Assembly: GCA_013813765.1 (NCBI GenBank)
Contig: JACCRC010000222.1
Location: 1-42,740, forward strand
Direction: 5' to 3'
From: Deltaproteobacteria bacterium
GTDB lineage: Bacteria; Myxococcota_A; Polyangia; Haliangiales; Haliangiaceae
DNA: 42,740 nt
Shown: positions 14,714 to 24,091 of the stretch, one piece after another
Layout: each line of letters starts with the position of its first letter
Position numbering within the stretch: the first letter of the stretch is position 1
Program-made: the position numbers and the translations under genes
Notes under the pieces: generated by a model
Database searches by the model: none
The model's input: the letters and a program-made list of their open reading frames with translations, nothing else
Told to the model about the DNA's origin: nothing

Positions 14714-15049
14714 ATGCAAGTCCTTGTTCGACATGACAGCACCATCGCGGGCAGCGAGAAGCTCACCGACATGACCGCAGCCACCATCCAGGACGTCCTT
14801 GCCCGGTACGTGGAGAACATCACGACCGTCGAAGTGCACTACGCGGACGAGAACGGCCCCAAGAGCGGCGATGCCGATATCCGCTGCACGGTCGAGGTGC
14901 GCTTCGAGGGCCGAAAGCCCGTCGCGGTGACGCACCACGCAGCCGACCTTCCGATCGCGCTCGAGGCAGCGGCCGAGAAGATGGCGCGCATGCTGGAGCA
15001 CCAGCTCGGACGGATCCGCGACGAGGCGAACGGTTCTCGCAGCGAATGA
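14714..15049 (+). CDS. HPF/RaiA-family ribosome hibernation factor-like protein
   Basis: 111 residues, the size of short HPF/YfiA (RaiA) proteins, which bind the 30S decoding region and silence or dimerise ribosomes in stress. The pattern fits: MQVLVRHDSTIAGSEKL for the first strand, a helix TIQDVLARYVENITTVEVHYAD, a variable loop, strands DIRCTVEVRFEGRKPVAVTHHA, then the long helix LPIALEAAAEKMARMLEHQLGR. The protein lacks the C-terminal dimerisation extension of long HPF. A GTG at 14711 is immediately upstream and in frame; the ATG at 14714 is assumed. It ends 30 bp from the convergent TgpA-like gene. Confidence 0.8.
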   Translation: MQVLVRHDSTIAGSEKLTDMTAATIQDVLARYVENITTVEVHYADENGPKSGDADIRCTVEVRFEGRKPVAVTHHAADLPIALEAAAEKMARMLEHQLGRIRDEANGSRSE

Positions 15050-15071
15050 CCGTAGGGGTCGGTGCTACCGG

Positions 15072-15083
15072 CTGAGCGCTCAG
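15072..15083. other. 12-bp perfect palindrome at a convergent junction
   Basis: CTGAGCGCTCAG at 15072-15083 contains the TgpA-like gene stop codon (TCA on the plus strand, 15080-15082). It could form a very short hairpin but has no T-tract, so I treat it as a possible minor 3'-end structure only. Confidence 0.25.
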
Positions 15084-16816
15084 GCGAGCGGCCAGCGAAG
15101 CCACGAGGCCGCGCGCGCGCCGCCGCCGAGCTTGCTGCGTGCGGACTCGTAGGCGACATCGGCGGATCGGTTCATCTCGGCCAGGTCCCCGGCGTCGACA
15201 CCGAGGCCGTGGCGAGCGCGCTCGAGGATCGTCGCGCACTGCTCGAGACCGTCGATGCCCGCGCGGCGGGCGAGCTCGCGCGGTGCTTCATCGGAGGTAG
15301 GACGCCAGCCGGCGTCGCGCAGACCCACGAGCGCGAGCTGCCACGAGTTCGACACCTGCTGGTCGACCGTCTCCTTCCAGAACGGACGGCGCAGGTGGCG
15401 CAGCACGAACCAGCGGCGCAGCGGACGCAGCGCGAGCGCGATCAGCTGGAGGATCAGCGCGCATGCGACGAGGACGGCGAGCAAGCGCACGAGCGATGGC
15501 CCCATCGTCGAGGTCGGCTTCGGCGCGATCGTGCTCGCGGTGGACCGCGGCGGAGGTGGTGCGTCCGATGATGGCGCCGGCGCGGGCGCAGGCGGATCGA
15601 TCGCTGCAGCACGCGGCGGATCCACGGGCGCGGGCTGCGGAGGTTGGGGTGCCGGCTGCGGCGGCGCCGTGATCGCCGGCGGTGGTGCTGTCGCGACCTG
15701 CGGCGGCGAAGACGGCGGAGCCACCGACGGAGCACTCGGCACAGGGGCGGGCTGCTGCCCCACTCCGTCCCGCGTCGTGCTCGCCGCAGGAGGCTCGCGG
15801 TAGCCGGGCGTGTACGTCGTTCCCGGCGAGCTGTAGCTTCCCGACGGCGGGATGTACGTGTAGCCGCCGCCTGTACCATGCGGGTGGTACGGGCCGGCCG
15901 GCACGTCGATCGCCGGACCCGTGGGCACGTAGCTCGGAGTCCCGAGGTTGTCGTGACCGTACGCGTAGGTGCCCGTGTAGCTGCCGTCACCGGTGCACGC
16001 GTCGCAATCGATGCCCTCGATCATCGGCTGCGCGATCTCGTCGTGACCGCGCCCCATGTCGAAGTACTCCTTCACGCGCCCGCGCTCCGACGGGAGGTCG
16101 TAGCTCACCGGGCAGCACGGGCGGCCCGACGCATTGCGCGGCCGCGAGATCGAGACGTGCTCGCCATCGAACGACTCGCCCTGCCACATCCCCGGCGCGA
16201 TCAAGGCCGTGACCAGCGCGGCGAGGCCGGCGACGAGCACGGTCCAGCCGGCTCGCGCGATGTGCCACCCCGTGGCCTCGCGGAGGACCTTCGCGGGCAG
16301 CTCGCTCGCGATCGGAACGACGGCGACGTTCTGCCACAGCCGGATCCGCCGCGCCTCGCGCGCTCGCATGAACACGAAGAACATCACGGCGAGACCGCCG
16401 AGCAGGATCATCCCCGAGCGATCGGGCGTGGCGTGCGCGCCGGTGCGGTCGAGGATCGACAGCATCCAGATCACCGCCGGGAACCAGAACGCAGCGAGCG
16501 ACGCGCGATCGCCGAGGCTCAGGTAACCGCACACCGCGGCGGGCCCGAACGCCATCCACAGCCGCTTGTCGATCACCTCCGACGGCAGCACCGCGCCGAG
16601 CCAGCACGCCGTGAGGAACATGAAGATCACCGCGACGACGGAGCGCACGTTGCGCAGCGCGAGCAGCTGACCGAGGAACGTGCCGCCGAGCGCGCCGATC
16701 CACAGCGAGCGCAGCGAGGCATCGTCCATGCGGATCACGGCGTACAGGCCAAGGCCGCCGAGCAGCATCGCCCAGTACACGAGGAGGACCGGTGCCGCGA
16801 GCTTGAGGCGCTTCAC
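15080..16816 (-). CDS. TgpA-like membrane protein lacking the transglutaminase core
   Basis: 578 residues from a GTG at 16816. Residues 1-200 contain five to seven membrane segments resembling the N-terminus of TgpA (LLVYWAMLLGGLGLYAVI onwards). A periplasmic region follows with GRPCCPVSYDLPSERGRVKEYF, then a Tyr/Gly/Pro-rich stretch and a long Pro/Ala-rich linker (about 300-435), another membrane helix (LVRLLAVLVACALILQLIALAL, about 437-462) and a cytoplasmic DUF4129-like tail (PRELARRAGIDGLEQCATILERARHG). No Cys-His-Asp transglutaminase domain is visible, unlike canonical TgpA. The start overlaps the DUF58 stop as GTGA, so translation is coupled to the MoxR-DUF58 genes. A scaffold or envelope-assembly role is inferred. 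Confidence 0.75.
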   Translation of the reverse strand: MKRLKLAAPVLLVYWAMLLGGLGLYAVIRMDDASLRSLWIGALGGTFLGQLLALRNVRSVVAVIFMFLTACWLGAVLPSEVIDKRLWMAFGPAAVCGYLSLGDRASLAAFWFPAVIWMLSILDRTGAHATPDRSGMILLGGLAVMFFVFMRAREARRIRLWQNVAVVPIASELPAKVLREATGWHIARAGWTVLVAGLAALVTALIAPGMWQGESFDGEHVSISRPRNASGRPCCPVSYDLPSERGRVKEYFDMGRGHDEIAQPMIEGIDCDACTGDGSYTGTYAYGHDNLGTPSYVPTGPAIDVPAGPYHPHGTGGGYTYIPPSGSYSSPGTTYTPGYREPPAASTTRDGVGQQPAPVPSAPSVAPPSSPPQVATAPPPAITAPPQPAPQPPQPAPVDPPRAAAIDPPAPAPAPSSDAPPPPRSTASTIAPKPTSTMGPSLVRLLAVLVACALILQLIALALRPLRRWFVLRHLRRPFWKETVDQQVSNSWQLALVGLRDAGWRPTSDEAPRELARRAGIDGLEQCATILERARHGLGVDAGDLAEMNRSADVAYESARSKLGGGARAASWLRWPLA

Positions 16817-18357
16817 GGAATCGCCCCCAGCGTGATGCGCGACTGGTCGCCCATCGCGGGCCGCGCGACGTGGTGACCGGAGTAGCGCGACCAGTCGGTC
16901 CAGCCGACCAGATGCGTGAACAGCATCCGGTCCTGCCACATCTTCTCGATGCGCTTTCGCTCTTGCACGCGTTCGGCGCTTCGGTTCTCCGGCGCGCCCG
17001 ACGGAAACGGGTGCGTGGTCGCGCTGATCTCGGGCAGAGTCGGCTCGGGGGTCGTCCACACGCCCTCGGGAACGACGACCCACGAGAGGTCCTCTCCGTG
17101 ATGCGTGCGGCGGGGCCGGCCCGTCACCACGATCTGCTTCATCTGCTTCGCCTCGCGCTTGCCCGTCAGCGTGTCGAGCGAGACTTGATCTTGCCAGGTC
17201 ACGCGCATGCCGACGCGCAGCGCCTCGTGCGCCGAGCGCGGGAACAGCGTGCGCTCGACGCGCCGCAGCTTCCCGTTGTGCTCGACCGCGGTGACGAGCA
17301 CGACCCGCGTACCGGCCGCCGCGAGCGACTTGCCGATGCCGAGCCACACGCGAACCAGCGCATCGAGGAGCTCGTCGGGCGCGCGCGAGGTCATCGGCTC
17401 GACGACCGGCAGCTCGTTATCGAGGATCAGCCTCACGACCGGGTCCGCCGGTGGAATCTCGTCGGGGAGCCGCATGATCAGCTGATCCTGCTGCGCCGAG
17501 CGCACCCAGTGGATGCGCCGCGTATCGTCGCCCGGCACGTACTCGCGGATACGGAACGTACCCTCGGAGGGCAGCTGCTGCGCCGGGCTCGCGACCGCGG
17601 CATCGCCGCCGGAGCCGAGGAGCTTCTTCGCATTCTCGATCGCCGCCGGCCGCGGCAGCACCGAGAACGTCGCCTCGCCGCCCTCGATGATCGGCGAGCG
17701 CGTGATGCCAAACACATCGCCGAGCCAGATCTGCATCGGCGGCGCGTCGTGCTCGCCGCGCAGCCCCGGGCCGAGATCGCTCGACAGAGCGACCTCCGCA
17801 CGCGAGCTCTCTGCACCGACCACGTAGCGCGAGGTCACGCCGTGCTTCATCGCAGTGCCACTGATGAACAGCCGCATCCCGGCGGGGATCGGAATGCCCG
17901 AGATCTTGAGCTCCTCGCGGAGCGCCTCTCCCTCGGTCGTGACCTGCGGAACGATGGCACGATCGACCCTTGCGGACCGCCAGCGGTCGTAGCCGCACGC
18001 CATCAGCCCCGTCCACGCCGTCACGAGGTACGTGGTGCCGAGCCCGAGGATGCCGACGACGCTGAGGCTCGCCCATCCCGTCTTGCCCGCGAGCAGCAGC
18101 GCACCCGCGCCGAGCCACAGCATCGACACGCCGGTCGACGTCAGCACGTCGATGCCGACCCACGGCGACGCCATCGTGCGGCGCCGCAGCTCGCGCGTCT
18201 CGACGTAGCGCATCATCAGCACGCCGGCCATCAGGATCCACAGCATGATCAGGACGGGCGCGACCTCGTGGAGGATCCTCTCGTCGGCGCGCACGAACTT
18301 TGCGGCGATCGCCGACGGTACGATCAGGCTCGCGATCCGGAACCAACGCCCCGGCAT
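16813..18357 (-). CDS. DUF58 domain protein (MoxR partner)
   Basis: 514 residues from the ATG at 18357, which overlaps the MoxR stop by one base (TGATG). Residues 1-140 hold three to four membrane segments (LIVPSAIAAKF; VLIMLWILMAGVLMMRY; VSMLWLGAGALLLAG; LSVVGILGLGTTYLVTAW). The DUF58 signature FRIREYVPGDDTRRIHWVRS lies near 265-285, preceded by ISGTAMKHGVTSRYVVGA-type beta strands and followed by a VWA-like alpha/beta region (VRLILDNELPVV). Such proteins act with MoxR AAA+ ATPases in assembling or activating envelope complexes. The C-terminal 120 residues are charged and variable. It is coupled to the downstream TgpA-like gene by a 4-base overlap. Confidence 0.88.
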   Translation of the reverse strand: MPGRWFRIASLIVPSAIAAKFVRADERILHEVAPVLIMLWILMAGVLMMRYVETRELRRRTMASPWVGIDVLTSTGVSMLWLGAGALLLAGKTGWASLSVVGILGLGTTYLVTAWTGLMACGYDRWRSARVDRAIVPQVTTEGEALREELKISGIPIPAGMRLFISGTAMKHGVTSRYVVGAESSRAEVALSSDLGPGLRGEHDAPPMQIWLGDVFGITRSPIIEGGEATFSVLPRPAAIENAKKLLGSGGDAAVASPAQQLPSEGTFRIREYVPGDDTRRIHWVRSAQQDQLIMRLPDEIPPADPVVRLILDNELPVVEPMTSRAPDELLDALVRVWLGIGKSLAAAGTRVVLVTAVEHNGKLRRVERTLFPRSAHEALRVGMRVTWQDQVSLDTLTGKREAKQMKQIVVTGRPRRTHHGEDLSWVVVPEGVWTTPEPTLPEISATTHPFPSGAPENRSAERVQERKRIEKMWQDRMLFTHLVGWTDWSRYSGHHVARPAMGDQSRITLGAIP

Positions 18358-19772
18358 CAGCGGGCTCCCGTCAACGCGACCGCACGCAGGCGCTCGCGCA
18401 CGGTATGCGCATCGGTCCACAAGCGGTGCCGGAGCACATCCGGGGCAACGTGAAGGAGGTCATCCATCGTGACGAACTCGCGGCCGCACAGCATCGCGCG
18501 AGCCTGGGATGCACGGACCCACGACAGGGTTGCGCGCGGGCTGATCGATTGGCCGTCGTCCGCGCCCTTGCGCAGCTTGTTGATGTACTCGACGGCGGTG
18601 CGCTTGAGCTCGGGCGTCACGTGGATCTGCGGCACGGTCTCGCGCCACTCCATGAACGACGCGCGCGTGATCACCGGTGTCAGCGCATCGAGCGGCGAGG
18701 CCGCACCGAGGTGGAAGTCGAGCACGCGAACCTCGTCGTCGGGTGTCGGGTACCCGATCTCGAGCATCACCATGAACCGATCGATCTGCGCCGCGGGCAG
18801 CGCGTACGTGCCCTGGTGCTCGATCGGATTCATCGTCGCGAGCACCTGGAACGGCTCTTCCATGCGGTGCGTGACACCGTCGACGGTGGCGCACCGCTCC
18901 TCCATCACCTCGAGCAACGCGGACTGCGTCTTCGGCGTCGCGCGGTTGATCTCGTCGGCGAGCAGGATGTGCGTGAAGATCGGGCCGGGGCGGAAGTAGA
19001 ACTGCTTGTCGCGCGGGTCGAACACGTTCGCGCCGGTGATGTCCATCGGCAAGAGATCCGGCGTGAACTGGATGCGGCCGAACCGGGTCTCGATCACCGC
19101 CGCGAGCGCCTTGCAGAGCTGGGTCTTGCCGACGCCGGGAACATCGACGAGCAACACGTGGCCCTTCGCGGCCATCGCGGTCAGCACTCGCTCGATGACG
19201 TCGCGCTTTCCGACGATCACGGACTCGACCGCGTCGACAACACGCCGGAACTCGCCGCTGATCCGCTCGACGCGCTGGCGGAGCGGAGAGCGCTCGACCG
19301 GAGCTTCGACCTCGATCTCGACATCCCGATACGGACCCTGGCGTTCCACCATCTCGTCCTCCTTCGATGCAGCACCGACCTGGTGCCGCGGGAGCTTTCC
19401 GACCAACCAGCGCATGACAGCCGAGCCCTTGCGCGGTTGCGCCGGCGGCTCCGCCTCCTCGCGCCACAACCCCGCGTAGGCATCCGCGATTCGCCGCCGG
19501 ATCGGTTCGTCATCGGCGAGCACGTAGAGCAGCTCGAGCACGCCCGAACGCAGCTCGTCGGGGATGAGCGGCGCGAGCGTCTCGGGTGTCTCGGTGCCGA
19601 GGTCGCCGTTCGAAAGCGGCGGCCGGCCGAGCGCTGCCAACCCCGCGTTCGCACGCTGGAGGTCGAACTCGCTCGGCTCGCCGGTGGACAGCAGGACTCC
19701 TGCGACCACTCGACCGACACGTCGTGCATCCCGGGCCACAGGGTTCACTACACGCGAAAGCATGCGACCCAT
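18357..19772 (-). CDS. MoxR-family AAA+ ATPase with N-terminal helical extension
   Basis: 471 residues from the ATG at 19772. The C-terminal 331 residues are a standard MoxR ATPase: VIVGKRDVIERVLTAM, Walker A VPGVGKTQ, then FTPDLLPMDITG, Walker B ILLADEINRATPKTQ, LLEVMEER, sensor ATMNPIEHQGTYALP and LPAAQIDRF, and the lid region to VALTGAR. Residues 1-140 are an extra, mostly helical part (VARDARRVGRVVAGVLLSTG; ELRSGVLELLYVLADDEPIRRRIADAYAGLWRE), somewhat TerB-like, which ordinary MoxR proteins of about 330 residues lack. An internal ATG at 19352 has a strong ribosome site (GGAGG, five-base gap) and would yield exactly the standard protein. MoxR ATPases act as chaperones for VWA/DUF58 partners, here encoded next. 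Confidence 0.9.
   Translation of the reverse strand: MGRMLSRVVNPVARDARRVGRVVAGVLLSTGEPSEFDLQRANAGLAALGRPPLSNGDLGTETPETLAPLIPDELRSGVLELLYVLADDEPIRRRIADAYAGLWREEAEPPAQPRKGSAVMRWLVGKLPRHQVGAASKEDEMVERQGPYRDVEIEVEAPVERSPLRQRVERISGEFRRVVDAVESVIVGKRDVIERVLTAMAAKGHVLLVDVPGVGKTQLCKALAAVIETRFGRIQFTPDLLPMDITGANVFDPRDKQFYFRPGPIFTHILLADEINRATPKTQSALLEVMEERCATVDGVTHRMEEPFQVLATMNPIEHQGTYALPAAQIDRFMVMLEIGYPTPDDEVRVLDFHLGAASPLDALTPVITRASFMEWRETVPQIHVTPELKRTAVEYINKLRKGADDGQSISPRATLSWVRASQARAMLCGREFVTMDDLLHVAPDVLRHRLWTDAHTVRERLRAVALTGAR
19352..19365 (-). promoter_or_regulatory. Internal ribosome-binding site and ATG inside the MoxR gene
   Basis: On the minus strand the sequence AAGGAGGACGAGATG places GGAGG five bases before the in-frame ATG at 19352. 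Initiation here would give a 331-residue MoxR of canonical length. The same bases encode Lys-Glu-Asp-Glu, so a chance match is possible. Confidence 0.4.
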
Positions 19773-19803
19773 TCCGGGAGATTCAAGGCAGATCGTGTGG
19801 AGA

Positions 19804-20382
19804 CTATGCGGAGACGGCTTCCGCTCCCGGCGTCGTCGTCGCACTACATGCACCGACAAGCACGAGCTCGTAACCCTCCTCGTCGAGCGACGAGATGTTC
19901 CCCTCGTGGGTCCACGTGGCACGGGCGCGCGGTCGGGCCTCGAAGAGAACGAGATGATCCCCTGAATCCGCGAGCTTCAGCTCGTCGGGCGCGTCGGTGA
20001 AGTCGAACGGCTCGACGGTGTAGCGGAGGTGGACGTGGTCGTCGTGGCGCACGAGCTGGTAGCTGCCGTGTCCCACGGGTCGCGCTCCGGGCTGATAGCG
20101 CTCGCCGCGCGTTTTTGTGGAATAGACCTCGGGCTCGAGCTCGTGGCCGAGCACACGCTGCAGGGATCCCACTCGCTCGATCCGGGCCCAGAACCGATCG
20201 CGCCGGCGTGCGGGCATTCGCTTCTTGCCGATCCGCAGGCGCCGGTGGCGGCGGCCTCCCGCGGGCGAGAGGATCAAGAAGAAGCTCTGCACCGCGAGGG
20301 AGACCGCGCCCTTCGCCTCGGCGGGTTGAACTGCCGGGCGAAAGAAGAACTGCACGTCGCCCTGTTCGAGGACAGCCTCCAC
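19804..20382 (-). CDS. Conserved protein of unknown function (GDVQFFFRP family)
   Basis: 192 residues from a GTG at 20382, four bases after the M15 peptidase stop, so probably coupled to it. It starts with GDVQFFFRPAVQ, then VQSFFLILSPAGGRRHRRLRIGKKRMP, a basic RRRDRFWARIERV helix and, later, GHGSYQLVRHDDHVHLRYTVEP. I recognise this order (G-D-x-x-F-F-x-R-P, then F-F-L-x-L-S-P, then G-K-K-R-x-P, then R-F-W) from conserved hypothetical proteins in diverse bacteria with no assigned function. No signal peptide or membrane span is visible. It sits immediately upstream of the MoxR gene (31-bp gap) and may belong to the same transcript. Confidence 0.72.
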   Translation of the reverse strand: MEAVLEQGDVQFFFRPAVQPAEAKGAVSLAVQSFFLILSPAGGRRHRRLRIGKKRMPARRRDRFWARIERVGSLQRVLGHELEPEVYSTKTRGERYQPGARPVGHGSYQLVRHDDHVHLRYTVEPFDFTDAPDELKLADSGDHLVLFEARPRARATWTHEGNISSLDEEGYELVLVGACSATTTPGAEAVSA

Positions 20383-20386
20383 TCGC

Positions 20387-21601
20387 CTAGCGTGACCGAC
20401 GACGACGCACTCGCAACCCCATCGCGGCTACGAGGAATGCGGAGAGCGCGGCGCTTCCACCGCCGCCGGAGCTGCAACCGCCCGAGGCCTCGTCGTGGTC
20501 GTCCGAATCCGCGTGCCCCTCTCCGCTCTCCTCGTCGACGAGGCCCGGCGCGACCGTCAGGGCGATCTGGATCTCACCGAACTTCTTGCCGGCGTCGTCG
20601 AGCACGAGCTCCTCGAACACGGGCAGCTCCTCGGAGGCCGCCGGCGTCATCACATCGAGATCGATCACGATGGTCTTGGTCGGGGCGACGCTCGCATCGA
20701 GCTTCGTGATCACGCTGGCCGAGAGCCAGCTCGCATCGTGGAGTGGGCTCGACGTTCCAGCGGCGAGCCGCAGTGTGGTGGTCGCCGGCCAGGTCGTCGT
20801 ACCGGTGTTCTTGACGGTGATCGCATAGTGGACGCGAGTCTCGGGCAACGCGCGATCGGGACCGACGATGCGGACGACGTCGGCGTCGCGCGTGCCGATG
20901 CACGTCGGCCCGAGCGGGAAGCCCTCGGCCGGAGCCTGGCGCAGGCGGTTCTCCGTCTGCGGACCGTAGACACCGTCGGCCGCGATCGTGTCGTTCGGGT
21001 GGTTGCGGTTCCAGAGGCGCTGGAACGCAGCGATGTCGCGGCCGCGAATGTCTGGTGATGCGCGGTGATCGAAGTGGACCGGGTCCCCCGGAATGTCGTG
21101 CGACCAGCCCTGCGCGCCCATCGCCGAGATCAGCTGCGAGTAGTTCGCGAGATCGAGCGCGCGCCCGCTCTCGTGGTTCGAGGCGCCCGGCTGTGCGGCG
21201 GCGGTGATGCCGCAGCGGCCCGCGCGGTACCACTGATAGAGGAGGTACTGCTGGACCACGGTACGAAACGCGCTGTTGACCTGCACGACCCGCGTCTGCG
21301 CCACCTTCTCCAGCGCGGACTTCCCGCTCGCAGAGAGATAGGGCAGCACGGCGTTGCTCGTGACCTTGAGGTTACCCGTCGGGGCGAACCGCACGAGGCC
21401 GGTCGGGTTCACGCAGCTGATCTCATCGGCGATCTGCTTCGACAGTCCGATCACGACGGAGGTCGAGCACGCAGTGTTGACGTGGCTCGCGACGGTCGAC
21501 TCGGACTCGATCACCGAGAGCGACTCCGGCTCCGCCGCGCAGGCCGACAATACAAACGCGACCGCGATCGCGGTTCCCCAGGGACGCATTGCGGGCGACA
21601 T
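20387..21601 (-). CDS. M15-type D,D-carboxypeptidase-like protein with PG-binding, Ig-like and MYXO-CTERM parts
   Basis: 404 residues from the ATG at 21601 (an ATG at 21589 is also possible). The signal region AIAVAFVLSACAAEP has a lipobox-like LSAC. Residues about 90-180 match VanY-type peptidase M15: VNSAFRTVVQQYLLYQWY, SNHESGRALDLANY (SxHxxGxAxD zinc ligands) and WSHDIPGDPVHFDH (His ligands). Next is a peptidoglycan-binding_1 segment (DIAAFQRLWNRNHP...DGVYGPQTENRL), then an Ig-like region with VKNTGTTTWPATTTLRL, and finally a MYXO-CTERM tail: an acidic linker, GGCSSGGGGS, hydrophobic helix and RRRRSR. Predicted role: cell-surface murein peptidase trimming stem peptides. The tail suggests sorting to the cell surface by the myxobacterial MYXO-CTERM pathway. 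Confidence 0.88.
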   Translation of the reverse strand: MSPAMRPWGTAIAVAFVLSACAAEPESLSVIESESTVASHVNTACSTSVVIGLSKQIADEISCVNPTGLVRFAPTGNLKVTSNAVLPYLSASGKSALEKVAQTRVVQVNSAFRTVVQQYLLYQWYRAGRCGITAAAQPGASNHESGRALDLANYSQLISAMGAQGWSHDIPGDPVHFDHRASPDIRGRDIAAFQRLWNRNHPNDTIAADGVYGPQTENRLRQAPAEGFPLGPTCIGTRDADVVRIVGPDRALPETRVHYAITVKNTGTTTWPATTTLRLAAGTSSPLHDASWLSASVITKLDASVAPTKTIVIDLDVMTPAASEELPVFEELVLDDAGKKFGEIQIALTVAPGLVDEESGEGHADSDDHDEASGGCSSGGGGSAALSAFLVAAMGLRVRRRRSR

Positions 21602-21744
21602 CAGCACCAGACGTGCCACGCGTCAGCGCGCCGCAATCGCGCGGAATTGCATGCGCGCGTGGCCCAGGCGCGGCCCCATTGCGACCTGTTGGTTGCGCAC
21701 GATCGTGCCCATACGACTTCTGCCCACATCCACCGCAACGACGC

Positions 21745-22296
21745 TCAGCGCGGTGCGAAGAACTTCTCGAACTGCTGTTCAGTGAGCCCGGTGACGCGCA
21801 GATACGCGGCTCGATAGGTGTCCTGTGCGGCGCGGAGCAGGCGGAGTGCCTCGACGTCGTCGAGCTTGCCGTCGCGATATCCCGATTGCACGTGCGCGGC
21901 GGCTTCGCGGAGGACCTTCGCCTGCGTGCCGATCGTCGCGAGCATGTAGCCCGTCGGCTCGGCGCCGAGCAGCTCGCCGAGGAGCACGTTGTCGGACGTC
22001 CGCTCCGCGAGCTCCACGCTGCGACGTTCCTCGAGCGCGATCGGCCTGGGCACGCCGGAGGCCTTCGCGTAGTCCTCGATCTCGCCCGCACGGCCGGCCT
22101 CGGGTGTCGGGTGCTGCTGTCCTGCATCCGCGATCGCAGGCTTCGCCACCCGCGTCGGCACGATCCGCTCGGGTTGTTGCTTCGCCGGTTGCGCAGGGGT
22201 GGGCTCGGGACCGCCGCGCACCGCGAGCGCGAGCCATACACCACCGCCGAGGACGGCGACGGCGAGCACGGCCAGCACGATCGCGCGCGCTCTCAT
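21745..22296 (-). CDS. Membrane-anchored small protein of unknown function
   Basis: 183 residues from the ATG at 22296. MRARAIVLAVLAVAVLGGGVWLALAV is an N-terminal membrane anchor, followed by a Pro/Gln-rich linker and a helical C-terminal domain (SVELAERTSDNVLLGELLG; YMLATIGTQAKVLREAAAHVQSGYRDG; LDDVEALRLLRAAQDTYRAAYLRVTGLTEQQFEKFF). The C-terminal helices resemble small uncharacterised periplasmic or stalk-like domains and carry no catalytic residues. It starts seven bases after the sigma-54 activator gene and is likely cotranscribed with it. Function unknown. Confidence 0.72.
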   Translation of the reverse strand: MRARAIVLAVLAVAVLGGGVWLALAVRGGPEPTPAQPAKQQPERIVPTRVAKPAIADAGQQHPTPEAGRAGEIEDYAKASGVPRPIALEERRSVELAERTSDNVLLGELLGAEPTGYMLATIGTQAKVLREAAAHVQSGYRDGKLDDVEALRLLRAAQDTYRAAYLRVTGLTEQQFEKFFAPR

Positions 22297-22303
22297 CGGT
22301 CGC

Positions 22304-24058
<1,755 letters not shown>

Positions 24059-24091
24059 CCGGCCACATCATAACCGAGTCTTCCTTCGTAG

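Noticed and set aside
14525-15001. Minus-strand frame covering the small ORF and the hibernation factor gene
   Set aside because: No family features, and the plus-strand HPF-like protein explains the region.
16870-18453. Long plus-strand open frame antisense to DUF58
   Set aside because: Arg/His/Asp-rich low-complexity translation; DUF58 on the other strand has family motifs and coupled neighbours.
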